Positions 7,246 through 15,291 of a DNA stretch of 23,777 nucleotides are shown piece by piece. The DNA is from Nostoc sp. GT001 (GTDB lineage: Bacteria > Cyanobacteriota > Cyanobacteriia > Cyanobacteriales > Nostocaceae): the NCBI RefSeq assembly GCF_030382115.1, contig NZ_JAUDRJ010000003.1:4752583-4776359 (forward strand), read 5' to 3'. Below the pieces are notes generated by a model. It had not been told where the DNA came from. It worked only from the letters and a program-made list of their open reading frames with translations, and ran no database searches. Each line of letters starts with the position of its first letter. Position 1 is the stretch's first letter. Position numbers and translations under genes: made by a program.

Positions 7246-7728
7246 ATGAGAGATGTAACGCGATTTATTGATAATTCACACTACGCTACAAAGAGACGCG
7301 GTAAAAGTATTCTGCGTTTTAGACCAACAAAGACTGGCTTTGGCTTTATCAAAAAAGGTTTGCCTTTTAGATTGCTATCACTTCTTGACAGTTCACTACG
7401 TTCAGTTGCGATAAGGATTATCGGTGTTTATCAACGCCATCTCTCACCAAGGAAAGGCTATTCCTGCGCGCATCGAATTGTACATGGCGGTGACTCTTGT
7501 TCGGAGTACGTAAAGAATGTTCTTGCAGACAAGAGTCTGTTTGAGTCTACTCTTCTTGCTAGGCAAAGATTTAGAGAATGTAACATTGCATACATATCTT
7601 CTAAAAACCGAGTTGTTGGGTCTAAAGTCCCAGTTATTGGACCGACATTTGACTGCGATCCACAAATGGTTGGTGCATGCTGCGCTCTTCTTGGTATTTT
7701 TCAAATCTGTAGTGAAAGAAGATCCTAA
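7246..7728 (+). CDS. YidD-like protein (membrane insertion efficiency factor family)
   Basis: The core at residues 55-115 matches the YidD family: a hydrophobic helix, then IRIIGVYQRHLSPRKGYSCA, HRIVHGGDSCSEYVK and RQRFRECN. This corresponds to YidD's YQR-SP-C-C-SY-C arrangement, with Cys74, Cys85 and Cys112. Classical YidD helps YidC insert membrane proteins and is about 85 residues. Here there is an extra basic N-terminus of about 50 residues and a C-terminus with further cysteines (137, 145, 146, 155). The gene stands alone, not beside rpmH-rnpA-yidC, so it is probably a divergent accessory homologue of unknown role. The HR...GGDSCS variant is a known YidD-domain form. Family membership is fairly sure, function is not. 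Confidence 0.72.
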   Translation: MRDVTRFIDNSHYATKRRGKSILRFRPTKTGFGFIKKGLPFRLLSLLDSSLRSVAIRIIGVYQRHLSPRKGYSCAHRIVHGGDSCSEYVKNVLADKSLFESTLLARQRFRECNIAYISSKNRVVGSKVPVIGPTFDCDPQMVGACCALLGIFQICSERRS

Positions 7729-7810
7729 TCTGAAGAGGCTGCGAAATAGGACAATTTAGAACAGAAAAATCAGTGAGTGTGACGGTAGAATTGATGTTTC
7801 AGCCATTTTT

Positions 7811-8629
7811 ATGAGTGCTAAAAAATTTAACTATGTTAAGTGGGGTTTTATTGCAACTTTGGTTGGCTCTATTGGTACAGTCCTTACTGTACCAGACATT
7901 AGATGTAGGATAGGGCTACCATCAGATAATTGCGTCCTACCACAGCAAGACGTTGAACTTATTACAAAAACAGAAACAGGAGAAGCCCTAGAGGGTGTTA
8001 AAGTTGAGGTTATTGCGAAAAAAGGACCGCCTGAGCCTGAATTCACTGATATCAATGGTTACGCCAAAATTAAGATCCTTGGTCAAGAAGATGTTCTTGT
8101 TACCTTAAGCAAGTTAGGTTATCCAACTCAGAGCTTTAAAATTAACTTGTCGATAGATCGAAATCAAGTTAGGATTATTCGGCTTACTAAATCAGGTCAA
8201 GCTAAAGTTAGCTCTATTCCAAAGCAACCCATAGAAACAGAAAAGCCTTTGACATCAACGCCGACACCGACACTAAAGGAATCTAGCATGATTTCAGGGC
8301 AGTGGGTTGGTACGTATACCTGCTCACTAGGAATTACTGGTGTGACTGTCGCTATAGATCAAACTGGAGATCAAGTTATTGCTGACTTTTCTCTCTATCC
8401 TATTCCAGAAAATCCGAACGTTCCGCGTGGGATGTCACGATATGTGGGAGGTTTCAACTCTACCTCTCGGGTTATGATTTTCCCAGAAGGAACATGGATA
8501 AATAGACCTGGTTCTTCCTGGAAAGCCTTCGGGTTTCACGGCGAATTCAATGAAAACTTAGAAAAGTTTTCCGGGACAATGGATCACTATAGTTGCAAGA
8601 CTATTAATCTAAGTAGAAAGCACAGCTAA
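7811..8629 (+). CDS. Membrane-anchored protein with carboxypeptidase-regulatory-like and lipocalin-like domains
   Basis: The 272-residue protein has a single N-terminal membrane helix (about 11-27, WGFIATLVGSIGTVLTV). It is followed by RCRIGLPSDNC, whose cysteines at 32 and 41 may pair. Residues about 47-125 resemble a carboxypeptidase-regulatory-like beta-sandwich (GEALEGVKVEVIAKKG, TDINGYAKIKI, LGYPTQSFKINL). A Pro/Thr linker leads to a beta-rich C-terminal domain (about 160-270, SGQWVGTYTCSLGITGVTVA ... GTWINRPGSSW ... GTMDHYSCKTINLSRK) with the look of a lipocalin-like or related barrel. The domain names are judged from sequence character only. The anchoring helix type recurs in cyanobacterial effector-associated proteins. 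No catalytic residues are apparent. Confidence 0.7.
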   Translation: MSAKKFNYVKWGFIATLVGSIGTVLTVPDIRCRIGLPSDNCVLPQQDVELITKTETGEALEGVKVEVIAKKGPPEPEFTDINGYAKIKILGQEDVLVTLSKLGYPTQSFKINLSIDRNQVRIIRLTKSGQAKVSSIPKQPIETEKPLTSTPTPTLKESSMISGQWVGTYTCSLGITGVTVAIDQTGDQVIADFSLYPIPENPNVPRGMSRYVGGFNSTSRVMIFPEGTWINRPGSSWKAFGFHGEFNENLEKFSGTMDHYSCKTINLSRKHS

Positions 8630-8929
8630 GACATATCTATTGGGCTTAGTTCCAAGACGGATGACACTTTCGACGGGATCAGTGTATTCTGAATAACTTA
8701 TGGGTTGCTTTATACCAGTAAAACTAAGAGTTTGCAGGGTCGCTTCAGTATTGGACACAAGGCTTTTTTATGGGCGTGGCTTGATAAATATAGCTATGAA
8801 GACGTTTCTATTGCGATGCAGCCAATTTATTACTGGTAAAACGCTGCGCTACTATTGGAATTACAAGCAATTATTCTAAGAGCTACCGAACCTCCTACAA
8901 CGTCCAAATTCCATCCGAGAGGTGAACCT
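8630..8929. other. Spacer with a possible decayed reading frame
   Basis: There is no intact gene. One frame is open from 8693 to 8839 and reads protein-like (for example GRFSIGHKAFLWAWLDKYSY then EDVSIAMQPIYYW). It has no start and is preceded by a TGA, so it may be a gene remnant. I could not recognise a family. Confidence 0.25.
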
Positions 8930-9159
8930 ATGCAAGCTAAACTTCAAGAGCAATTTACGAGTGCTGATGGTGAAGTCATCTTAGGGCGTTTACCTGAGCG
9001 AACTTGAGAAGCTTTGATTGCTCGTGCTACTGAAATTGAGTATCCAGTTGAAGCGGTAATTGAAATGGCTTCACGTAGTGTGTCTGAAAGAGAATCGCTA
9101 GTTTCCTTGATACAGAGGCATTGGGTTTTGCAGATTGCAAGCCAGGAAGAGGGCAATAA
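8930..9159 (+). pseudogene. Small cyanobacterial hypothetical gene, broken
   Basis: A good ribosome binding site (GAGAGGTG) precedes ATG at 8930. The frame reads MQAKLQEQFTSADGEVILGR and then LPERT, then TGA (9005-9007). Beyond the stop it continues EALIARATEIEYPVEAVIEM plus A. A different frame then carries what looks like the natural end, IASFLDTEALGFADCKPGRG then Gln, with TAA at 9157. Bridging the two requires skipping 23 bases (9071-9093). I infer a gene of about 70 codons damaged by a nonsense change (probably from a Leu codon) and a 23-bp insertion. It stands first in what was probably a three-gene set with the next two genes. Function unknown; an antitoxin-like role is only a guess from size and position. 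Confidence 0.55.
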
Positions 9160-9179
9160 AAATTCAATAGGCTAGAAGT

Positions 9180-9569
9180 ATGACTACTGTAGCAATTTTA
9201 CCAACAAGAGACGCTAGCGGTGAGAAATCCTATCGTGCGATGTCTGACGACAAGCCGCTTTGCGTCTACGCAGGAGATAAACATTCGATTGGCAAAACTG
9301 CGGGGCAAGCTTTAGATGCGTTAACTGCCCAGTTGGGTGAGACTGAGTTTAGTGGGCTACTAGTCATTCAAAGCTTTCGTCCTGACGCATTCTTTAGTGC
9401 CCAGCAACAAGAACGGTTATCAGAGTTGATGAGATTATGGCGATCGGCACGGGATGGGGGACAAGAATTGCTACCAGAACAACAGGCACAGCTGGATGAC
9501 TTGGTTGAGGCTGAATTGAGAGCGGCGACGGCCCGCACTGCTGCGTTGATGCAGCCAGAGAATTCATGA
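9180..9569 (+). CDS. Conserved hypothetical protein upstream of HNH nuclease
   Basis: The 129-residue protein begins MTTVAILPTRDASGEKSYRA. An N-terminal part has beta-strand character with the stretch SIGKTAGQALDALTAQLGET, a hydrophobic strand FSGLLVIQSFRPDAFF, and a long polar helix (QQQERLSELMRLWRSARDGG ... LVEAELRAATARTAAL). There are no cysteines beyond one near the start and no membrane segment. I recognise it as the type of cyanobacterial hypothetical protein that sits between a small protein of about 70 residues and an HNH nuclease. The stop overlaps the next ATG as ATGA, so translation is coupled. It appears intact although both neighbours are broken. Confidence 0.72.
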   Translation: MTTVAILPTRDASGEKSYRAMSDDKPLCVYAGDKHSIGKTAGQALDALTAQLGETEFSGLLVIQSFRPDAFFSAQQQERLSELMRLWRSARDGGQELLPEQQAQLDDLVEAELRAATARTAALMQPENS

Positions 9570-9679
9570 ATCCGTACTATACTGAGATCGCTGGGCGTGC
9601 CAACCATCGTTGTGAGTACTGCCAACACAATAGACTTTTTATAAAAATAAAGAGTCTCAAATTAAAACTTTTGGAATAA
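9566..9679 (+). pseudogene. HNH endonuclease, N-terminal fragment
   Basis: After the ATGA overlap the frame reads MNPYYTEIAGRANHRCEYCQ, which is the usual start of HNH nucleases (RAxHRCEYC, first zinc-binding CxxC). It departs at once into a lysine/leucine-rich tail (HNRLFIKIKSLKLKLLE) and stops at 9677. The rest of the domain, including the HNH residues, is absent from the following 300 bases. The gene was truncated, probably by a deletion or insertion whose other side is no longer recognisable. Confidence 0.6.
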
Positions 9680-9911
9680 GTTTAAAGTACTCTGCCAAAA
9701 CTGTGATATGGGGAAAATCAGTATTCCGTGCTAACTCTTGTGATAGATAAATGACGAAAGTTGACAACTATCCTGTGGGGCATGATTTTAGTGGTATTTT
9801 CGCTTATCTTGGATAGCAGAACACCGCGAGCGCACCTCAATCTAACGTATATACTGTAATCGTTAAAGGGCAGCAAATCTAAGGAGTGTTTGACACTAGC
9901 AGCGATGGACA
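9680..9911. other. Spacer upstream of xdhC
   Basis: No gene is visible. This marks the right side of the accessory island. An AAGGAG at about 9881 lies too far from any start to be a ribosome binding site for xdhC. Confidence 0.35.
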
Positions 9912-9977
9912 ATGGCACAGTCACTGCCTACTCAAGTTTATAAACTGCTAGAAACAGAAAAATCAGCAATCAAATGA
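9912..9977 (+). other. Short upstream ORF overlapping the xdhC start
   Basis: ATG at 9912 opens a 21-codon frame (MAQSLPTQVYKLLETEKSAI, then Lys) whose TGA overlaps the xdhC ATG as ATGA. This geometry would couple translation of xdhC to the small ORF. It may be a leader ORF or the last remnant of a lost upstream gene. No strong ribosome binding site is seen. Confidence 0.3.
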
Positions 9978-11131
9978 ACGAGTTACAAGCAATTTTAGAA
10001 GGCTTCCAATCAAGTCAAAAAAATGGTGAAATTACTTTTCTTGCTACTGTAGTCAAAACTCAAGGTTCAACCTATCGCCGACCGGGTGCCAAAATGTTGA
10101 TGACAGATACAGGTCGGATGATTGGAACAATCAGCGCTGGTTGCTTGGAAAATGACGTATTTGAGCATACTCAACAACGAATGTCGGACGGCGAACCAAT
10201 TGTTATTACTTACGATAACACCGCCTCAGAAGATATTCTTTGGGGCTTTGGTTTGGGGTGCAATGGGACAGTGCAAGTTCTCATCGAACGTCTTGAAAAA
10301 GAAAGTTCACCAAATGCGATCGCTTTTATGCAAGAGTGCTTTCATAAAAAACATTTGGGTATTATTGCTACAGTCTTTGCCTTTGAAGGCGAAGTAGATG
10401 TGAAACTTGGGTCGCGCTTACTGCTGTATCCTGATGGTAAAATGATCGCTGACATCAAAGATCCAAATTTAATTCAATCTCTGCAATTAGATACTCAAAC
10501 AGCTTTTACTAATCAAAAGTCTAGTGTAAAAAACTATCAGTTACCTTTAGGCAGTGCAGAAGTTTTTATTGAAGTCATCCAACCACCCACGCCTTTAGTA
10601 ATATTTGGTGCAGGTTATGACGCTATACCCGTAGCACAGTTTGCTCAAGCATTAGGTTGGGACGTTACTGTGGTCGATTGTCGAGCTAATGAGGCAACTA
10701 AAGCGCGATTTCCAATAGCTTGTGATGTGATTTTGACTCGGCGAGAAATTGTACAAAAACAGGTATTTATAGATGCCCACACAGTTGCTGTGGTCATGAC
10801 GCATAATTACCTTGACGACTTGGAAATTTTGAAAATGCTGCTGCCATCTCCTGCACCCTACATAGGGGTTTTAGGGCTCAAAGCTCGTACTGAAAAATTA
10901 CTTGAAGATTTATCTCTGCAAGGAATAAGGTATACTACTGAACAATTAAAAAGATTGCATGGCCCTGTTGGGATTGACATTGGAGCAGATACACCTGAAG
11001 AAATAGCGATCGCTATTATTGCAGAAATTCAAGCAGTGCTAACAAACCGCAATGGTAATTTTTTGAGAAATCGCAATCAACCAATTCACCAATGTTATGA
11101 AAGCAATTCAAACTTGCTACTTACCACATAG
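9974..11131 (+). CDS. xdhC: XdhC/CoxI family molybdenum-enzyme maturation protein
   Basis: XdhC-type proteins bind the molybdenum cofactor, protect it and help insert the sulfurated form into xanthine dehydrogenase-like enzymes. The 385-residue protein has both family domains. The N-terminal XdhC_CoxI region has TVVKTQGSTYRRPGAKMLMT, ISAGCLENDV and FGLGCNGTVQVLIE. The C-terminal Rossmann-like domain has IFGAGYDAIPVAQFAQALGW, VVMTHNYLDD, IGVLGLKARTEKLL and LHGPVGIDIGADTPEEIAIA. Length is normal. The start at 9974 gives the typical N-terminus (MNELQAILEGFQ). It is followed after five bases by the MocA-like gene. No hydroxylase subunit is in the window, so the client enzyme must be elsewhere or lost. 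Confidence 0.9.
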   Translation: MNELQAILEGFQSSQKNGEITFLATVVKTQGSTYRRPGAKMLMTDTGRMIGTISAGCLENDVFEHTQQRMSDGEPIVITYDNTASEDILWGFGLGCNGTVQVLIERLEKESSPNAIAFMQECFHKKHLGIIATVFAFEGEVDVKLGSRLLLYPDGKMIADIKDPNLIQSLQLDTQTAFTNQKSSVKNYQLPLGSAEVFIEVIQPPTPLVIFGAGYDAIPVAQFAQALGWDVTVVDCRANEATKARFPIACDVILTRREIVQKQVFIDAHTVAVVMTHNYLDDLEILKMLLPSPAPYIGVLGLKARTEKLLEDLSLQGIRYTTEQLKRLHGPVGIDIGADTPEEIAIAIIAEIQAVLTNRNGNFLRNRNQPIHQCYESNSNLLLTT

Positions 11132-11136
11132 TTCTT

Positions 11137-11772
11137 ATGACTGCTATAGACAACGATAAATCAACCATAGCCATTATGATTCTTGCTGCTGGTGCATCTA
11201 CACGCATGGGTACACCGAAACAACTATTGCTTTACCAAGGGCGTAGTTTTTTACAATATATTACAGAAATTGCGATCGCTTCAGTTTGTCAACCTGTGGT
11301 AGTAGTACTTGGAGCCAATGCAGAACAGATCCATCCCCAAATTAAACAACTTCCCGTTAAAGTAGTTAAAAACTTGGATTGGGCTTGTGGAATGAGTACT
11401 TCAATCAAGAGTGGTATTGAATTGTTAAATAATCTTCCGCAAAAAATAGAAGCAGTAGTTATTACACTTTGCGACCAGCCATTTGTTTCTCCCGAAATTA
11501 TCAATCAACTTGTTGATGCATATTATTCGACAAAAAAATCGATTATTGCTTGTGAATATGGCGATACATTAGGTGTACCTGCTCTATTTAATCAGACATT
11601 TTTTTCAGAACTTGCCGCTTTAAAAGAAACTTCAGGAGCAAAGAAAGTTATTACTAATAACCTCAATGAAGTCTTTTCTATTCCGTTTCCACGAGGAGAT
11701 ATCGATATTGATACACCAAAGAATTACGAACAATTACTATCAATTAATAGAAGAGTTTCTGGAGTATCTTGA
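11137..11772 (+). CDS. mocA: MocA-like molybdenum cofactor nucleotidyltransferase
   Basis: The 211-residue protein is an NTP_transf_3 family enzyme. The signature loop LAAGASTRMGTPKQLLLYQG binds the nucleotide. CDQPF (with the metal-binding Asp), LGVPALF, SGAKKVI and DIDTPKNYEQL follow in the usual order. Family members add CMP or GMP to molybdopterin; next to xdhC, the CTP-dependent MocA role (making the cytosine dinucleotide cofactor for a xanthine dehydrogenase-type enzyme) is most likely, although GTP use cannot be ruled out from sequence. It is tightly linked to xdhC and read in the same direction, so they form an operon. Confidence 0.85.
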   Translation: MTAIDNDKSTIAIMILAAGASTRMGTPKQLLLYQGRSFLQYITEIAIASVCQPVVVVLGANAEQIHPQIKQLPVKVVKNLDWACGMSTSIKSGIELLNNLPQKIEAVVITLCDQPFVSPEIINQLVDAYYSTKKSIIACEYGDTLGVPALFNQTFFSELAALKETSGAKKVITNNLNEVFSIPFPRGDIDIDTPKNYEQLLSINRRVSGVS

Positions 11773-11933
11773 AGAAGATACAGAATTCATAATCAATTAG
11801 TGGGAGATCCTGTGTGGTAATCAAAGCAATCGCAGAAGTTTTCTGCCTACCGATATTATCTAATCATTAAAATTGACCCTGGTGCTTATTCATTTGATGC
11901 TTTAATTTTTGGATGCTGAAACATACATTATTT

Positions 11934-12080
11934 ATAGCAGTCCTAAATCATTTGTGAAAATTACATATCTCTTTCTTTTTTCTTCCCTTTGCGTCCAACT
12001 CTTACGAGACGCTACGCAAATGCGTTCTTCGCGGTTCGTTTCCTTATCTATATTTTTCACAACTCGTTTAGGATTGCTAT
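11934..12080. mobile_element. MITE-like element with 27-bp inverted ends
   Basis: ATAGCAGTCCTAAATCATTT and the next seven bases at 11934-11960 match the complement of 12054-12080 at 23 of 27 positions. The 147-bp element has no ORF. Inside lies the ACGAGACGCTACGCAAA repeat that also occurs at 14799-14815. Confidence 0.6.
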
Positions 12081-12090
12081 ATCAATACGC

Positions 12091-12145
12091 TTGGGTTAAC
12101 GAAACCCAACATTTGCAGAACTTTGTTGGGTTGCGCTTTGCTTAA
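12091..12145. repeat. Palindromic repeat, partial GTTGGGTT type
   Basis: GAAACCCAACA (12101-12111) pairs with TGTTGGGTT (12124-12132), and GTTAA/TTAAC lie outside. It resembles the inner part of the elements at 5473 and 22377. Confidence 0.5.
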
Positions 12146-12593
12146 CTGAACTATATTGAGTCCAGTACTGTTTGCGTAGCGTCTCCGTTTTACACAAACT
12201 TCTAAATATTTTTATGCAAGTCGTCTAGCTCCATTTTCATCCCAAATCAATGTCGGTGCTGCAACAAGCAAGGAAACTTCTTCTTGCGCTCTCAGTATAA
12301 AAATATAACTTTTAGTAACAATATCTGTTAATAAGTAACCATAAAACTACTTGTAATTGGTTGCACGCTTTTTTAAGTAGTTATAACAAATTATACATAA
12401 ACTTTATAAAAAATATTGACAAAGTATTTTTATTTTGCCAAAACATTTATATCAACTATCATCTATTGGAAAACATTACGTCACCTTTCAACTTAGGGGA
12501 GAATGCATACCGCATTTTCACTTAATTTTATACTGCTTAGTCTTATTTGCTAAGTATTATCTCTGTCTTCATTCCTTTACAAATGAGACTATT

Positions 12594-14719
12594 ATGAGCA
12601 TTCGCTTGTTCCATATTCCTTTAAGGAAAATAATCCGCTTTTCTATGCTCACTCTAGCTACGACCGTAGCACTTACAACCGTTGAACCTAGTCGCAGCAC
12701 AACATCTGGGTATCAATGGAATCATGTCTCCATCGGGGGAGGAGGCTATGTTACCAATATTTATCTGCATCCTTTAGAGAAGAATTTAGCCTACATTAGA
12801 ACCGATATCGGTGGCTTCTATCGTTGGAATTCGCTAGAGAAGAGATGGATTCCATTAACAGATCACTTTGGTTCTGATAAAAGTAACTACTACGGCGGAG
12901 AAGGATTAGCGCTTGACCCTAACAATCCAAATGTTGTCTATATTGCAGCAGGCAAATATACTAAGGCTGGCTTAGGAACAATCTTCAAATCGACCAATAA
13001 AGGTCAAACCTGGAACAAACTGAACATAGATTTGCCAATGGGTGGCAACGAAACTAAGCGATGGACGGGGGAAAGGCTGGGAGTTAATCCATTTAATACT
13101 AATATCATCTTCTTTGGTTCACGTTTGGATGGGCTATGGAAGTCGGTAAATGCTGGTCAAACATGGAAAAAAGTAAGTTCTTTTTCTGGAAAACCCAATG
13201 CATACATTGGTATTACAGGAATTTTGTTTAGCAAAAAGAATTCTGGCTTGGTTTATGCAAATGCCTATGGAGACGGGATATATCAGTCTACCGATACAGG
13301 TGTTACCTGGAGCAGAATAGCCGGAAGCCCATCAAAAGCAAATCGAATGGCGCTTAATAGCAATGGAGTACTGTATGTAACGCACACTTCAGGAGTTAGC
13401 AAATATGCCAATGGGGCTTGGAGGAATATTACGCCGACTAACATCAAAACTATTTCATTTAATGGGCTTTCTGTAGATCCCAAGAACTCTAATCACGTTT
13501 TAGTTACTTATGACCAATACCATGAAAGTACTAATTACTCTAGAGTCTTTCAATCTACCGATGGTGGAAGTACATGGCAACAGAAAACCCATTCATTGAA
13601 TCCTCAAGTACCTTGGTGGCCAAACTGGTATTTTGCTTCTGCGGCCTCAGCGATTGAATTTGACCCAAATATTGCGGGCAAAATTTGGTTAACAGACTGG
13701 TTCGGAACCTGGCAGGCAGACAATATCAATGCTAACAAGCCTACCTGGTCTAACTATGAAAAAGGACATGAGGAAACAGTTGCTTTTGAACTGATCTCAC
13801 CTCCAAAAGGCTCACTATTGTTAAGCGGTGTGGCTGATGTAGAAGGCTTTAACCATGGCCAGAAATTAAATACTTACCCATCTACTCAATTAGGCGGTAG
13901 TAACGGCCCTTGGTATCAAGAAACATACAGCATTGCGTACAGTGAAAAAGATCCTTTACGTATGGTACGCGTTGGCGGACATCGAGGGTTCAATACCTTT
14001 ACAGGAGGAACTTCCACAGATGGCGGACATACCTGGAAGAACTTTTCCTCATTTCCACAGAACATTATGCCACTCCGGGTAGCTATGTCTGCAACTAATC
14101 CAAGTTTGTTTGTAGCGATCGCCAGCGAGAAACAACCTATACGTACAACTAACGGTGGAGCTTCTTGGAGTGGAGTATTAGGTTTACCCAATGGTTCTAA
14201 AGGGCCGTGGTACTGGGGTCAACCATTGGCATCAGACAAAGTAAATGGCAATATTTTTTACTACTATAACGATGGCAAAGTCTACCGCAGTAAGGATGGA
14301 GCCGCATACTTCAGTGTTGTCAACTCAACACTTCCTAGCGAAGATTGGTCTATGCTCAAAACAGTTCCGGGAGTGAGTAACGAAGTTTGGATAAGTCTTG
14401 ATTCTAATGGGCTTATCGTTCAACAAACGGTGGTGCGAAGTTTGCCAAAATAGCTAATGTGGAGAAAGCTAATTTATTTGCTTTTGGCAAGCCACAAACA
14501 GGAAGTAAAATTCCAGCACTATATTTATATGGCAAAGTCATTGGTATGGGAAAAGGAATTTTCCGTTCTTTGGATCGAGGGCAAACATGGACAAATATCT
14601 CTAATCCTCTAAATCCCATTGGCAATGTCCCGAACGTGATGGAAGCTAGCAAACAGCAATTTGGGCTAGTCTTCATTGGCACCGACGGCAAAGGAGTCTA
14701 CTATGGAAAACCAAATTAA
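12594..14719 (+). pseudogene. Secreted GH74 xyloglucanase-like glycoside hydrolase, frameshifted
   Basis: GH74 enzymes cut beta-1,4-glucan chains, mainly xyloglucan. After an N-terminal signal-like segment (RKIIRFSMLTLATTVALTTV) the protein has the GH74 hallmarks: GGGGYVTNIYLHP, YIRTDIGGFYRWN with the likely catalytic Asp71, GERLGVNPFNTNIIFFGSRL, LWKSVNAGQTW, and SGVADVEGFNH with the second likely catalytic Asp415. Asp-box/BNR units (STDTGVTW, STDGGSTW, TNGGASW) recur as in the two seven-bladed propellers. The main frame ends at 14453 with an unrelated tail. From about 14412 another frame continues correctly (YRSTNGGAKFAKIANVEKAN, then to VYYGKPN, stop 14719). One missing base at 14412-14414 explains this; restored length is about 708 residues. 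I chose ATG at 12594 because the signal follows; the open frame upstream looks non-coding. Confidence 0.8.
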
Positions 14720-14846
14720 TATAATTTCTCACTCCTCTCTGCATCCTCCGCTCCTCTGTGGTTCGCTAAAGTTTAAGATAACGTAGACGCTTCTCTACGA
14801 GACGCTACGCAAACGGCTTGCCGCAAGCTACCGCAAAGGAAGAAAG
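14720..14846. repeat. Dispersed GAGACGCTACGCAAA repeat upstream of atzG
   Basis: The spacer holds ACGTAGACGCTTCTCTACGA and GAGACGCTACGCAAACGGC, followed by GCTTGCCGCAAGC, a chain of short palindromes. The core also occurs inverted at 12175-12186 and direct at 12005-12019. The atzG ribosome binding site AGGAAG lies at its end. Confidence 0.5.
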
Positions 14847-15035
14847 ATGAGAAGAGAAGGGTTTGATGTGGGTGAGTATGTCGATCTGATGGGGTTGTTG
14901 TTGGATTTGCAGTTAACAGATGAGTATCGAGATGGTGTGGTGGCAAATTTTGAGAGAATTATGACGATCGCTAATCTGGTAAATTCTTTCCCTTTACCAG
15001 AGGAAATCGAAGTTGCACCAGTTTTTGAACCATAA
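14847..15035 (+). CDS. atzG: AtzG-like small amidase subunit (DUF4089)
   Basis: The 62-residue protein (MRREGFDVGEYVDLMGLLLD, then LQLTDEYRDGVVANFERIMT, ending LPLPEEIEVAPVFEP-like) matches the small helical AtzG/HpxX family. AtzG forms a complex with the amidase AtzE, stabilises it and contributes to the transamidosome-like assembly. The L-x-L-x2-EYRDGV-x-ANFERI pattern and the closing E-x-APVFEP are family features. A good ribosome binding site, AGGAAG, lies five bases upstream of the ATG. The atzE gene follows on the same strand after an inserted MITE. In the known systems the pair acts on 1-carboxybiuret; HpxX/HpxY homologues belong to purine use, which fits xdhC nearby. Confidence 0.85.
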   Translation: MRREGFDVGEYVDLMGLLLDLQLTDEYRDGVVANFERIMTIANLVNSFPLPEEIEVAPVFEP

Positions 15036-15045
15036 TTGTTTCAAG

Positions 15046-15211
15046 AATAGCTATCCTGACTTTTCACGGGATCTGGAAAACCCCTCTCCAAACCTCTCCC
15101 CTACAAGGAGAGAGGCTTTGATTTCTTCCCCTTCCCTACAAGGGAAGGGGGCTGGGGGGTTAGGTTTTCCGTTGGCTTTTCCAGATCCCGTGAAAACTCA
15201 GAATAGCTATC
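15046..15211. mobile_element. 146-bp MITE with 25-bp inverted ends and 10-bp target duplication
   Basis: The element spans 15056-15201. CTGACTTTTCACGGGATCTG plus GAAAA at 15056-15080 matches the complement of 15177-15201 except for one base. The identical 10-mer AATAGCTATC flanks it directly at 15046-15055 and 15202-15211. The interior has a perfect 10-bp hairpin (CCCCTTCCCT/AGGGAAGGGG at 15128-15150) and the common CTCTCC/GGAGAG hairpin. No transposase is encoded. Target duplications of this length are known for IS4-group transposases, but the helper is unknown. Confidence 0.85.
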
Positions 15212-15291
15212 TTGATGTTTTAGTGAAGCAAAAACTATTGCTGACTGCTATTACTCAAAAAGCTAAACGCGCTATCTTTTAATATTTCAGC

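Larger units (their letters stand above)
11773..12593. other. Long gene-free region with repeats
   Basis: There is no supported gene. It contains a MITE-like element (11934-12080), a palindromic repeat (12091-12145), a GCGTAGCGTCTC repeat (12175-12186) and an AT-rich 3' half with an 8-bp inverted repeat (AACTACTT at 12345, AAGTAGTT at 12375). TTGACA at 12416 could be a -35 for the GH74 gene, without a good -10. The frame upstream of 12594 is open but does not look coding. Confidence 0.45.

Noticed and set aside
12435..12593. N-terminal extension of the GH74 protein
   Set aside because: The sequence before 12594 has no coding character, and the signal-like segment begins at the ATG 12594.
15013..15282. 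89-residue ORF between atzG and atzE
   Set aside because: It is a translation of the MITE and its flanks.
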